A stretch of DNA of 64,000 nt from Candidatus Stoquefichus massiliensis AP9 (GCF_000455285.1 NZ_HG005285.1:230287-294286); one strand, 5' to 3'. Positions 1 to 8,555 are shown, counted from the stretch's first letter. Translations and numbers: made by a program. Notes: a model not told the origin generated them from the letters alone.

Positions 1-662
1 TTTGATGCCAATTCAGCAATAATTGCAGCACCTGTTGGTGTCACTAATTCCGTATCAATATCTATTTGACGAGAAATAACATGACTTGCTGCAAAGATTT
101 CACTCGTTGCTGGAACAGGTACAGCAATTGTTCCATGTGCACATTCGATAAAACCATAACCATCATTAACAATACTACTATAAATCACATCAGGTTTAAT
201 TTTTTCTATTAAGATCACAGTTCCTATAATATCAACAATTGAATCAATGGCTCCCACTTCATGAAAATGAACATTTTCTAATGGTTCATTATGGACTTTA
301 CTTTCAGCTAAAGCTACTCTTCTAAAGATTCTTTTTGCTAAGTCTTTTGCATTGACATCAATAGCACTCTTATCAATAATTTTCTCAATATCATACAGAT
401 TACGATGTTCATGATGGTGATGATGCTGGTGCTCATGATCATGATGATGTTCATGGTGATGATGTTCTTCTAAAACCACATTGACATGGGTTGCTGTTAT
501 GCCGTTCTTAACTTGGGTTGATACATCAATATGATAACCATCAACATGAAGTTTATTTAATTCATCAATCAATTCTTCTTTGTTATCTACTAATTCAAGT
601 AATGCTCCTAAAGTCATATTTCCACTAATACCACTGTTGCAATCAAAATATAATGCTTTCAT
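1..662 (-). CDS. larC: LarC, nickel insertion protein of nickel-pincer cofactor synthesis (N-terminal part, runs off the window)
   Basis: LarC is the CTP-dependent cyclometallase that inserts nickel into the pyridinium-bisthiocarboxylate mononucleotide, the last step in making the cofactor of lactate racemase and related enzymes. The N-terminus begins MKALYFDCNSGISGNM, typical of LarC. Residues about 66-86 form a histidine-rich segment (15 His in 20 residues), common in LarC and probably nickel binding. The reading frame is open to position 1, so the C-terminal part lies outside. The start codon directly follows the larB stop, and its Shine-Dalgarno (GGAGG) is inside the last larB codons, so the two are translationally coupled. 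Identity is by family recognition and neighbours. Confidence 0.93.
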   Translation of the reverse strand, partial: MKALYFDCNSGISGNMTLGALLELVDNKEELIDELNKLHVDGYHIDVSTQVKNGITATHVNVVLEEHHHHEHHHDHEHQHHHHHEHRNLYDIEKIIDKSAIDVNAKDLAKRIFRRVALAESKVHNEPLENVHFHEVGAIDSIVDIIGTVILIEKIKPDVIYSSIVNDGYGFIECAHGTIAVPVPATSEIFAASHVISRQIDIDTELVTPTGAAIIAELAS

Positions 663-1418
663 TTATCTTTTTCCTCCTAAACAATTTATTGAATGAGCCA
701 TATATCCAGCTCCAAATCCATTATCAATATTCACGACACTCACACCACTTGCACAGCTATTCAACATGGCAAGTAATGCTGATAGTCCTTTAAAATTGGC
801 TCCATATCCTATGGATGTTGGAACAGCAATGACTGGTTTATCTGTTAATCCACCCACAACCGAAGCCAATGCTCCTTCCATTCCAGCACAGACAACAACA
901 ACATTCGCTGCCTGAATAGTCTCTAATTGCAAAAACAAACGATGAATACCTGCAACACCAACATCACTAATTAACTCGACTTCGTTTCCTAAAAACTGTG
1001 CTGTCACATAAGCTTCTTTAGCAACAGGTAAATCTGATGTTCCTGCACAGACAATCACAATCTTTCCTTTATTTTGAATTTGTGGATGTTGATTGTACAG
1101 AAATGTTTGAGCCATTTCATCATATTCAAAATTAGGATAGAGATGATGAAGATACTGATATTTATCAAAAGCAATTCTTGTAGCAAGGATCATATCTGTT
1201 TCATGATCTAACATATTTTGGATAATACCTGCAATCTGCTCCTTTGTTTTACCAGCACCATAAATCACTTCACCCACTCCAGTTCTTTTTTGTCTATCAA
1301 AATCAATGTTAGCATAATCTATAGGATGATCTATCAATTCACTTGCTTCTTCAATAGACATCTCATGATTTTTAACTGCTGTTAGTATTTCTTTAACTTT
1401 CACGATCAAATCCTCCAC
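663..1418 (-). CDS. larB: LarB, pyridinium-3,5-biscarboxylic acid mononucleotide synthase
   Basis: LarB carboxylates and hydrolyses nicotinic acid adenine dinucleotide to give pyridinium-3,5-biscarboxylic acid mononucleotide, the first step of nickel-pincer cofactor synthesis. The 251-residue protein has the usual length. Its C-terminal half is the PurE-like AIR-carboxylase fold: IVIVCAGTSDLPVAKEA, then VVVCAGMEGALASVVGGL and a glycine-rich ending with GFGAGYMA. The N-terminal region contains the LarB-typical DFDRQKRTGVGEVIYGAGKT. The start lies inside the 3' end of larE (26-bp overlap), and larC follows without a gap, so larE-larB-larC is one transcript. Cytoplasmic. Confidence 0.96.
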   Translation of the reverse strand: MEDLIVKVKEILTAVKNHEMSIEEASELIDHPIDYANIDFDRQKRTGVGEVIYGAGKTKEQIAGIIQNMLDHETDMILATRIAFDKYQYLHHLYPNFEYDEMAQTFLYNQHPQIQNKGKIVIVCAGTSDLPVAKEAYVTAQFLGNEVELISDVGVAGIHRLFLQLETIQAANVVVVCAGMEGALASVVGGLTDKPVIAVPTSIGYGANFKGLSALLAMLNSCASGVSVVNIDNGFGAGYMAHSINCLGGKR

Positions 1419-2175
1419 TCTTTATTCCCTCTAAATCTAAAGTCACATAACGAAATCCCAAATCCTTTATTTTCTGAATAATATTATGATGTTTAAGAAT
1501 CACTTCATATTGAGATGGCTCCATCTCAATACGTGCCAGTTGATCTTGAACACGGACTCTCACATGTTTGATCCCTATTTCATGTAAAAGTTTTTCTGCC
1601 TGATCCACTTGATTTAATTTGTCTTCTATAAGAAGCGTATCATAATCAAATCGTGAGGCTAAGCAAGCATTGGCTGGTTTATCAAAGGTTGGCAACTGTA
1701 AATCCTGAGAATAATTTCTGATTTCTTGTTTTGTCATTTGACACATAGATAATGGTGATAAGATTCTTAATTCCTGACATGCCTGAATACCAGGACGATA
1801 TACTTTTTGATCATCAGCATTTTGTCCATCTAAGACATATTGAAAGCCCTGAAGTTTTGCGGTTTCTATGACTTTTGACATAATCGTTTTTTTACAAAAA
1901 TAACATCGTTTCTTATCATTTTCTCTAAACTCTTTGATACTCAATACATCGACTTCAATCTCTTTATAATGAACATCTTTTAATAATTGATGAGCTGATA
2001 GCCAATCTTCTTTTGACATCATGACTCCATGACATATAATAGCCAAAACATTGTTTTTACCTAATACACGCAAAGCCATTGATAATAGAAAATGAGAATC
2101 ACAACCACCACTATATGCAATAGCAACCTTTTGATATCCTTTTAATATATCTTCTAATTGTTTTATTTTATTCAT
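1393..2175 (-). CDS. larE: LarE, sulfur transferase of nickel-pincer cofactor synthesis
   Basis: LarE adenylates the two carboxylates of the LarB product and converts them to thiocarboxylates. The 260-residue protein has the PP-loop ATP-pyrophosphatase motif AYSGGCDSHFLL near residue 20, the LarE motif KRCYFCKK near residue 90, and KPANACLASR near residue 170. The single cysteine of the last motif corresponds to the Cys that Lactobacillus LarE sacrifices as sulfur donor, so this looks like the sacrificial type; whether other cysteines could hold an iron-sulfur cluster cannot be settled here. The gene follows the lipoprotein gene by 10 bp, placing the cofactor genes in line with the ABC importer. 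Confidence 0.95.
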   Translation of the reverse strand: MNKIKQLEDILKGYQKVAIAYSGGCDSHFLLSMALRVLGKNNVLAIICHGVMMSKEDWLSAHQLLKDVHYKEIEVDVLSIKEFRENDKKRCYFCKKTIMSKVIETAKLQGFQYVLDGQNADDQKVYRPGIQACQELRILSPLSMCQMTKQEIRNYSQDLQLPTFDKPANACLASRFDYDTLLIEDKLNQVDQAEKLLHEIGIKHVRVRVQDQLARIEMEPSQYEVILKHHNIIQKIKDLGFRYVTLDLEGIKSGGFDRES

Positions 2176-2185
2176 AGCTACCTCC

Positions 2186-3124
2186 CTAGAATAAATCCGG
2201 ATAGAAACCTTTGGCTAATGTTTCTACAGCATAAGCCATACGATCTCCTGGTAGTACACTTTCTAATGCAATAGATACAATATGATTATTTTTCACACAG
2301 TCTAATTGAGATAAAGCTGGATCATTTTTAATTTCATTAATTTTTTCTTGTAAAGATGGACTATCATAATCATGGACAACAATCACATCAGGTTGTCTTG
2401 ACAAGACTTCTTCACTGCTGACAGTTACCCATTGTGCATCTTTTAAGTCATCAAAGATATTTTGTCCACCTGACTGTTGAATTAATAATGATTCAAAATT
2501 CGTTCCACTACATGTAAAAACACCATTTCCTCCACTATCATAAACCAAAACTTTGACTGGTTTATGTTTTGAGACAATCTCTTGGACATTTTGAATACGT
2601 GTTTTTTGATTTTGGATGAATGTTTCGGCTTTTTCTTCAATATGAAATATTTTTCCAAGGTCTTTGATTTCCTGGTAGATTTCTTCTAATGTCGTTGCAC
2701 TATTAATATATGTTTTGATACCAAACTGTTCTAATTCATCAAGACTTAAAGCCTCTTCTCCAAATTCCCAATCAATGCCATAAATAAAATCTGCCCCACT
2801 TGTCATAACCGCTTCTCTTGTAGCAGAAGAATAGTTTAATTCAGGAATCTTGTTATAAGCTTCCTTATATTCCTCTAAGGGACCTCGGCTATGATTATCT
2901 AATGAATTTCCAATGATATAATTTTCTAAACCTAAAGCACAAAATAGTTCACTGCAATTAGGTCCTAATGTTAAAACTTTTTGAGGTATATCATTGATTT
3001 CAACAGTTCTGCCATAGTTTTGTATAATTAATGCATCCTGTTTGGATTGATTGGCTTGTGACTGTTGACAACCTGTTAATGTAATCATTAACATTGTAAC
3101 TAATAATAATTTTATTGTTTTCAT
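2186..3124 (-). CDS. ABC transporter substrate-binding lipoprotein (Fe/B12 periplasmic-binding family)
   Basis: This is the extracellular binding protein of a FecCD/BtuCD-type importer. A lipoprotein signal peptide ends in LTGC (Cys19), so the protein is tethered to the membrane. The remainder has the two-lobe TroA/BtuF pattern: the first lobe opens with PQKVLTLGPNCSELFCALGL, and the second has VKVLVYDSGGNGVFTCSGT and DVIVVHDYDS. Length (312 aa) is usual. The ATPase and permease genes lie immediately upstream and larE immediately downstream. Ligand is not readable: family members carry cobalamin, haem, siderophores or other metal chelates. Linkage to the nickel cofactor genes makes a nickel chelate or a related compound a reasonable inference. 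Confidence 0.88.
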   Translation of the reverse strand: MKTIKLLLVTMLMITLTGCQQSQANQSKQDALIIQNYGRTVEINDIPQKVLTLGPNCSELFCALGLENYIIGNSLDNHSRGPLEEYKEAYNKIPELNYSSATREAVMTSGADFIYGIDWEFGEEALSLDELEQFGIKTYINSATTLEEIYQEIKDLGKIFHIEEKAETFIQNQKTRIQNVQEIVSKHKPVKVLVYDSGGNGVFTCSGTNFESLLIQQSGGQNIFDDLKDAQWVTVSSEEVLSRQPDVIVVHDYDSPSLQEKINEIKNDPALSQLDCVKNNHIVSIALESVLPGDRMAYAVETLAKGFYPDLF

Positions 3125-3135
3125 AATCTTCTCCT

Positions 3136-3906
3136 TTATATGCTAGGTAAAAATATAATATGTGGTTTTTGTGTTATAGGATGAATGCTGACTTCCGCAT
3201 TCACATGAAAGACCTCTTGAATCATTTTTGAAGTCATTAATTCTTTTGGTGTTCCATGATCATATATTTTCCCATTCTGTAATATATAAATATAATCACA
3301 ATATTGACTGGCTATATTTAAATCATGGACTGCTGATAAAATAGTTAAATCTAAACTTTTGACAAGTTCAAATAACTGTAACTGATAATAGATATCTAAA
3401 TGATTTGTTGGTTCATCGAGAATAAGAAATTCTGCTTCCTGACATAATGCTCTGGCTAATAAAACCCTCTGTTTTTCACCACCAGATAATTCTGTATAAT
3501 TCTTTTGACGATAATCTTCAAGACCAACTTGTTTTAATGCATGTATGAGTGCCTCCTCATCTTTTTGATTATCTAATTCAAAAATTTTTTTATATGGTGT
3601 TCTTCCCATCTTGACAATATCTTCTACTTTAAAATCAAATGAGACTTCATTTTCCTGTCCAACAACTGACATCATCTGTGAAGATTTCTTATAGTTCATA
3701 GACAGTATGCTCTCTTCATTAAAAAGAATTGTTCCACTTTTTGGTTTTAAAGCACGATAAATATTCTTTAATAAGGTTGACTTACCACTACCATTAGGGC
3801 CAATGACTCCAACAAAACTTTTAGGATGAACTTGTAGAGTGACATGATCTAAAGCATGGTCTTGTTCATATTGAAAATATAAATCTTTAACATCTAGTTT
3901 CATCAT
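3136..3906 (-). CDS. ABC transporter ATP-binding protein (FecE/BtuD-like)
   Basis: Cytoplasmic ATPase of the importer encoded by its two neighbours. Walker A is GPNGSGKSTLLK near residue 38, the signature is LSGGEKQRVLLARAL near residue 140, Walker B is FLILDEPTNHLD, and the switch histidine is in SAVHDLN. The 256-residue length and the phrase MMSVVGQENEVSFDFKVEDIV match the iron/cobalamin chelate subfamily. It sits 7 bp after the permease gene and 11 bp before the lipoprotein gene. Two adjacent ATG codons could start it; both follow an AGGAGTGAT ribosome site. Confidence 0.93.
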   Translation of the reverse strand: MMKLDVKDLYFQYEQDHALDHVTLQVHPKSFVGVIGPNGSGKSTLLKNIYRALKPKSGTILFNEESILSMNYKKSSQMMSVVGQENEVSFDFKVEDIVKMGRTPYKKIFELDNQKDEEALIHALKQVGLEDYRQKNYTELSGGEKQRVLLARALCQEAEFLILDEPTNHLDIYYQLQLFELVKSLDLTILSAVHDLNIASQYCDYIYILQNGKIYDHGTPKELMTSKMIQEVFHVNAEVSIHPITQKPHIIFLPSI

Positions 3907-3913
3907 ATCACTC

Positions 3914-4948
3914 CTATCTTAATTGTTTCTTTCTTAATAATATAATAAAGATGGGTCCACCAATAATAGCTGTCAAAATACCAATAGGCAATTCTTCTGG
4001 TGCCAATATCATACGTGCAGCCACATCTGTCCAAATGACCAAGATAGCACCTAAAATAGCACTTAATGGTAAAACTTTTTTATGATCACTTCCAACTAAT
4101 AATCTGGCAAAATGAGGACACATTAATCCAACAAACCCAATTGATCCACTGACTGCAATGGTGACACCTGCTAATAATGATGAAATCAAGATTAACAATT
4201 TCTGCATACGTTCTACATGCACACCTAAAGTACCTGCTGTTTGATCTCCTAACAGCAATACATTCAATGTACGGTAATTCGCGATTAATACACCCATACA
4301 AATGATCATTGTCACTAATGGAAGTGTCAAATAATCCCATTTTGCTCCTGCAAGACTTCCTGACATCCAAAACTCTGCATTATGCAACCCTAAAGCATTA
4401 GGTGCGCTTAATGTGATCATTTTGGTTATCCCATCCATAATCATTGATATGGCTACACCCGATAACAGTAACTGTGTCATGTTAATCTTTCCTTTTATTC
4501 TAGATAACATATAAACCAAAATAATAGTCATAGCCGCTCCAATAAAGGCACTCAATGATAAACGATAAGCTCCTAAAAAAGCAAATGTTCCAAACAACAT
4601 ATCCAAAGTCGCAAAAGCAGAAGCTCCTGATGACACTCCCAAAATAAATGGATCAGCCAATTGATTTCTCACCAGTGCTTGCATCGCAACACCGCAAATA
4701 GCCAGTGATGCTCCTACAATGGCTCCTAATAAAACTCTTGGCAAACGTAAAAGTAAGACTGTATTTTGTTCTATCAATGTCCAATCTGATGCCATCACAG
4801 ATTCTCCAAACAGTTGCACTATGATAATTTTCAATGCTTTGATCATTGGAATCCTCACTGGTCCCAAAGTTGTTGCGATGACAATCGACAATAATAAAAT
4901 CATTAATAAAAAGATAATCACCTTAGAAAACGATAATTTCTTTAACAT
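3914..4948 (-). CDS. ABC transporter permease (FecCD/BtuC family)
   Basis: Integral membrane permease of 344 residues with about nine or ten hydrophobic segments. Family motifs include LLRLPRVLLGAIVGASLAI near residue 68, RNQLADPFILGVSSGA near residue 95, and GSIGFVGLMCPHFARLLVG near residue 270. Homologues dimerise and pair with the FecE-like ATPase and a BtuF/FecB-type binding protein, both encoded next. A good ribosome site (GGAAAGGAGG) precedes the ATG. The upstream intergenic region is filled by a strong hairpin with a T-run, so transcription must read through it or begin very close to the gene. Confidence 0.93.
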   Translation of the reverse strand: MLKKLSFSKVIIFLLMILLLSIVIATTLGPVRIPMIKALKIIIVQLFGESVMASDWTLIEQNTVLLLRLPRVLLGAIVGASLAICGVAMQALVRNQLADPFILGVSSGASAFATLDMLFGTFAFLGAYRLSLSAFIGAAMTIILVYMLSRIKGKINMTQLLLSGVAISMIMDGITKMITLSAPNALGLHNAEFWMSGSLAGAKWDYLTLPLVTMIICMGVLIANYRTLNVLLLGDQTAGTLGVHVERMQKLLILISSLLAGVTIAVSGSIGFVGLMCPHFARLLVGSDHKKVLPLSAILGAILVIWTDVAARMILAPEELPIGILTAIIGGPIFIILLRKKQLR

Positions 4949-4967
4949 TCTCTTCCTCCTTTCCCAT

Positions 4968-5031
4968 AAAAAAACGTATACATCAATAACGATTACAGTT
5001 TCTACTGTTTCATCGTTACTTCATGTATACG
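4968..5031 (-). terminator. Long hairpin with T-run after the DUF3842 gene
   Basis: CGTATACAT at 4975-4983 pairs with ATGTATACG at 5023-5031; inside it TAACGAT pairs with ATCGTTA and ACAGT with ACTGT. On the minus strand the hairpin is followed by seven T. It fits an intrinsic terminator of the DUF3842 gene, whose stop lies 6 bases before it. As the transporter gene starts 20 bases later, it could instead act as an attenuator, or as an operator for a metal sensor; the sequence does not decide. Confidence 0.75.
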
Positions 5032-5036
5032 ATATT

Positions 5037-5435
5037 TTAAATATTTAACATGTTTATTAATTCATCAATATATTGAGGTATTGAAGATGTTTTGACTCCT
5101 ACAATATGAGCACTACACTTACTAATAGGTATCAAGTATTTCTCTGCTTCACTCTCGCTAACAGCTTGTGCAATACGGGGTGATATTTCTCCATACATTG
5201 AATTGGCAAAAGCAATACCAATAGGTCCTATGACAATACTGGCATGTAAGACATTATAGACAACTGCATTCTCTCCAGTTGCGATAATATCCGCACCACC
5301 TTTTTTTAAATTCGTTGTCGCAATACTATTGGTTCCTACACCAATAATTGTAATATCTTTATTTTTTTCTTTTATAGCCGTGATGACACTTTTTCCAATA
5401 CCGCCACCTTGACCATCTACAACAACAATTTCCAT
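5037..5435 (-). CDS. DUF3842 family protein
   Basis: A 132-residue cytoplasmic protein of unknown function. It begins MEIVVVDGQGGGIGKSVI, a glycine-rich Rossmann-like opening characteristic of DUF3842, followed by IIGVGTNSIATTNLKKGGAD and a stretch that reads GPIGIAFANSMYGEISP. The chosen ATG (5435) follows GGAGGT by 4 bases; an in-frame ATG 12 bases upstream overlaps that site and is less likely. It is the first gene after a MerR-type promoter and precedes the ABC importer and lar genes, so it may act in the same metal or cofactor process. No biochemical role is known to me. Confidence 0.85.
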   Translation of the reverse strand: MEIVVVDGQGGGIGKSVITAIKEKNKDITIIGVGTNSIATTNLKKGGADIIATGENAVVYNVLHASIVIGPIGIAFANSMYGEISPRIAQAVSESEAEKYLIPISKCSAHIVGVKTSSIPQYIDELINMLNI

Positions 5436-5515
5436 GTCTACCTCCATCTCTCATCATGTTATCTATAAACTTCATGTTTATAACGCCTTTGCTATAACAA
5501 TCATAAGATATTTAT

Positions 5516-5546
5516 AGTGTATCACCTAGAGTACACTCTAAGTCAA
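5516..5546 (-). promoter_or_regulatory. MerR-type promoter with dyad in a 19-bp spacer, before the DUF3842 gene
   Basis: On the minus strand a -35 TTGACT (5541-5546) and a -10 TACACT (5516-5521) are separated by exactly 19 bp, longer than the 17 bp preferred by the housekeeping sigma factor. The spacer holds the dyad TAGAGT-N2-ACTCTA (5527-5540). This is the architecture of promoters under-twisted by MerR-family activators, and it resembles operators of AdhR-like members. No MerR gene is in the window. Confidence 0.72.
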
Positions 5547-5599
5547 TAGAAATTTCAACTTTTTTATTTCATTTTCATTAAATCGTACAAAACAATAAG

Positions 5600-5622
5600 A
5601 AAACAGAAGAATGACTTCTGTC
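5600..5622 (-). terminator. Terminator after the aldo/keto reductase gene
   Basis: On the minus strand CAGAAG-N5-CTTCTG is followed by TTTTCTT just after the reductase stop codon. Confidence 0.65.
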
Positions 5623-5630
5623 TTCACCGA

Positions 5631-6755
5631 TTATTTTTCAAAATGATTAGCTACATCCTGTAAGTATTCAATAATTGGTAAATGTTGTGGACAGACTCTC
5701 TCACATTGACCGCAACCAATACATTCACTTGCCTTTCCAAATGTCTTTGTTAAATTGGCATAATACTCACCTTGTGGTGTCCAGCCTTTTTCTTCAATTT
5801 CTTGTAAATCTGCATTATATAATGAAAAATATTTTGGAATCGCAATTCTCATTGGACAACCATCTACACAATACGCACAACCTGTACATGGAACAGTAAT
5901 TGTAGAATTGATGATATCAACAGCTTTATAAATCAATTGATATTCTTTTTCATTTAATGGTTCAAAATTCATCATATAACCTGTATTATCCAATAACTGA
6001 TCCATATCACTCATACCACTTAAAACCATCATGACATTATCTAAACTCGCAGCAAAACGAATCGCCCATGATGGAATAGACATCTCTAGTGCACATTCTT
6101 TAAACATCTTTTCAACATCTTCAGGAACTTTTGCAAGCGTTCCACCCTTGACTGGTTCCATCACAATAACTGGTTTTCCATGCTTTGTTGCCACTTCATA
6201 ACATTGACGAGATTGAACACCTGCACTATCCCAATCTAGATAATTGATTTGTAATTGAACAAATTCAAATTCTGGATGTTCAGTTAAGACTTTATCTAAT
6301 AATTCTGGTCCGTCATGATAAGAAAAACCAATTTTTTTCACTAATCCCTGATTCTTTTTTTCTTGAATCCAATGAAAACAATCTAACTTATTATAAACTT
6401 CAATACTATGTGTATTGATATCATGTAATAAATAATAATCAAAATATTCTACACCTGTTTTATTTAATTGTTCATTAAAAATAAGATCTCTATCTTCTTT
6501 TGTTTGAATAAAACCAGAATGAAGTTTTGTTGCTAAAGTATATTGATCTCTTGGATATCTTTTCACTAATACTTCTTTTGTCGCATTTTCACTATTGAAA
6601 CCACAATACATCCATGCAGTATCAAAATAAGTAAATCCTCTTTCAATAAAAGTATCAACCATTTTCTTTGTTTCTTCTAAATCAATTTGAGATGGATCAT
6701 TATCATCTAATGATGGTAACCTCATTAATCCAAAACCTAATTTTTTTGTATTCAT
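5631..6755 (-). CDS. Aldo/keto reductase with C-terminal 4Fe-4S ferredoxin domain
   Basis: A 374-residue NAD(P)H-dependent oxidoreductase. The N-terminal TIM barrel carries the catalytic residues in context: Asp and Tyr in YFDTAWMYCG, Lys in ATKLHSG, and His in YLLHDINTH. The C-terminal part has two cysteine clusters, CTGCAYCVDGCP near residue 291 and CIGCGQCERVCP near residue 343, typical of the iron-sulfur branch of this family common in anaerobes. Substrate unknown; relatives are often linked to aldehyde or redox stress. It is transcribed alone from a promoter with a 19-bp spacer and a dyad, and ends at its own terminator. Confidence 0.93.
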   Translation of the reverse strand: MNTKKLGFGLMRLPSLDDNDPSQIDLEETKKMVDTFIERGFTYFDTAWMYCGFNSENATKEVLVKRYPRDQYTLATKLHSGFIQTKEDRDLIFNEQLNKTGVEYFDYYLLHDINTHSIEVYNKLDCFHWIQEKKNQGLVKKIGFSYHDGPELLDKVLTEHPEFEFVQLQINYLDWDSAGVQSRQCYEVATKHGKPVIVMEPVKGGTLAKVPEDVEKMFKECALEMSIPSWAIRFAASLDNVMMVLSGMSDMDQLLDNTGYMMNFEPLNEKEYQLIYKAVDIINSTITVPCTGCAYCVDGCPMRIAIPKYFSLYNADLQEIEEKGWTPQGEYYANLTKTFGKASECIGCGQCERVCPQHLPIIEYLQDVANHFEK

Positions 6756-6778
6756 TTTTTCTTCCTCCCTCTGCCATT

Positions 6779-6809
6779 ATTATACTTCTTGGAGTTCACT
6801 CCATGTCAA
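6779..6809 (-). promoter_or_regulatory. MerR-type promoter with dyad in a 19-bp spacer, before the aldo/keto reductase
   Basis: On the minus strand -35 TTGACA (6804-6809) and -10 TATAAT (6779-6784) are consensus but separated by 19 bp. The spacer contains TGGAGT-N2-ACTCCA (6790-6803), placed exactly as the dyad at 5527-5540 is in its promoter. The start codon is 24 bases from the -10, with GGAGGAAG in between. A MerR-family activator responding to aldehyde or electrophile stress is the likely regulator (inference). Confidence 0.75.
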
Positions 6810-6825
6810 TGTTTTTCAAAATATT

Positions 6826-6875
6826 AAAAAAAGAACTGAATGTTCAGTCTTGAATACTACACTGAATTCAGTTCT
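6826..6875 (-). terminator. Terminator after fakA
   Basis: AGAACTGAAT pairs with ATTCAGTTCT across an inner CAGT/ACTG pairing, and the minus-strand hairpin is followed by seven T shortly after the fakA stop. Confidence 0.8.
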
Positions 6876-6887
6876 CTCTTATTTTTC

Positions 6888-8543
6888 TTATTCGACTCCA
6901 ACAATAAATGAATAAACTGGTTGTTTTCCATTGACACATTCTAATTCAGCATCAAAGTTTTCTTCTACATATTCTTCAATCTCAGAAACTTCATCATCAG
7001 TCACATCTTCACCATAAATCAATGTAATGATTTCAGCATCTTCATCAACTAATCCCTTTAATGTTTCCTTTAAAGCATCTAACTTATTTGGTACACATGC
7101 AGTAATACTCTTACCACATAATGCCATATACTGATTTGCTTTAATATCAACACCATCAATATTTGTATCTTTAATTGCAAATGTGACTTCACCAGTCTTA
7201 ACATTAGCAATAGCTTCACTCATTTCTTCGATGTTCTCATCCAATGAAACTTCTGGATTATACATGATACAAGCAGATAATCCTTGTGGAATTGTCTTAG
7301 ATGGAATAACTTTGACATCAACTTCATCTTCTAAAATAACAGCAGCCTGCTGTGCAGTCATCACAATGTTAGAGTTATTTGGCAAAATAATAACATGTTT
7401 AGCATTCACATCACGAATAGCCTGAACGATGTCTTCAGTAGAAGGATTCATTGTTTGTCCTCCACTGACAACATAATCACAATGAAGTTCTAAGAACATA
7501 TCTTTAATACCTTCACCAGCAGCCACACTAATAATAGCAACTTCTTTTGCTTCTCTTTGAGGAATAACAGGCGTTGCTTGGGCAGTAGGTGTAGCATTCG
7601 CTTCTAAAATTGTATTATGCTGTTCTTGCATATTTTCAATCTTTAATTTAATAAATTCACCATATCTTTGTGCAACATTTAAAGCATTTCCTGGTTTTAA
7701 TGTATGCACATGAACTTTCACAATATCTTCATCCTGTACAACAACAATACTATTTCCTGGAAGTCTTTCTAATTCATTTCTCAAACTTTCTTCTTTGAAG
7801 GCTTTGATTTTACCTGGATCTAATCTAAAGATAAACTCTGTACAATAACCATATCCTTCTTCACTATCAGTTTCTACATCAACTAAAGCTTCTTTTGTAG
7901 AATCACCTTTAATTTCTACTTTTTCAATTTCTTCACCTGCTAAAGCAGCCATAAAACCAGTAAACACTAAAAGTAATCCAGCACCACCACTATCAACAAC
8001 ACCAACTTCTTTTAATACTGGTAAAAGTTCTGGTGTTCTTTCTAATGATAATTCTGCTTCTTTAACAAAATATGAAAAGACATCTTCAATTTCCATATCA
8101 TCTTTTGCATACTTAACAACAGCATCACTTGCTTCTCTGATAACAGTTAAAATCGTTCCTTCTACAGGACGCATAACTGCCTTATAAGCAACCTTAGCTC
8201 CATTTTTAAATGCAGCTGCTAATTCTACAGCATTGACTTCTTTTTTACCCTCAAATGCCATAGAAACACCTCTAAAAATCTGAGATAAGATAACACCTGA
8301 GTTTCCTCTTGCTCCCATCAATAAACCTTTAGATAATTTTTTAGCAACTTCATAAATATCTGCCGATTCAATTTTTTCAATTTCACTTGCTCCAGCATTG
8401 AATGTCAATGACATATTTGTTCCTGTATCTCCATCAGGTACTGGGAAAACATTTAATGCATCAATTTCCGGATGATTATTGTGAAGCACAATTGCTCCAG
8501 TAACAACCATCTCTCTAAACAGATTACCGTCTATAACCTTCAT
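6888..8543 (-). CDS. fakA: FakA/YloV-like fatty acid kinase, DhaL-type ATP-binding protein
   Basis: FakA phosphorylates exogenous fatty acids held by a FakB (DegV-family) binding protein, feeding acyl-phosphate into phospholipid synthesis. The N-terminal DhaL domain shows VPDGDTGTNMSLTF near residue 35 and LMGARGNSGVILSQIFRG near residue 75, which bind ATP and magnesium; a second DhaL hallmark is VGVVDSGGAGLLLV. The middle and C-terminal domains (NNSNIVMTAQQAA) match the FakA FakB-interaction region. At 551 residues it has the usual length. The start is set by GGAGG followed by TTGAAC before ATG; an upstream TTG adding two residues is unlikely. It follows the Asp23 gene by 12 bp, the order seen in many Firmicutes (yloU-yloV). 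Confidence 0.93.
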   Translation of the reverse strand: MKVIDGNLFREMVVTGAIVLHNNHPEIDALNVFPVPDGDTGTNMSLTFNAGASEIEKIESADIYEVAKKLSKGLLMGARGNSGVILSQIFRGVSMAFEGKKEVNAVELAAAFKNGAKVAYKAVMRPVEGTILTVIREASDAVVKYAKDDMEIEDVFSYFVKEAELSLERTPELLPVLKEVGVVDSGGAGLLLVFTGFMAALAGEEIEKVEIKGDSTKEALVDVETDSEEGYGYCTEFIFRLDPGKIKAFKEESLRNELERLPGNSIVVVQDEDIVKVHVHTLKPGNALNVAQRYGEFIKLKIENMQEQHNTILEANATPTAQATPVIPQREAKEVAIISVAAGEGIKDMFLELHCDYVVSGGQTMNPSTEDIVQAIRDVNAKHVIILPNNSNIVMTAQQAAVILEDEVDVKVIPSKTIPQGLSACIMYNPEVSLDENIEEMSEAIANVKTGEVTFAIKDTNIDGVDIKANQYMALCGKSITACVPNKLDALKETLKGLVDEDAEIITLIYGEDVTDDEVSEIEEYVEENFDAELECVNGKQPVYSFIVGVE

Positions 8544-8555
8544 GTTCAACCTCCA

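Noticed and set aside
4719-5048. Plus-strand frame of 109 codons opposite the permease
   Set aside because: Fully antisense to the well supported permease and the hairpin; no promoter or ribosome site.
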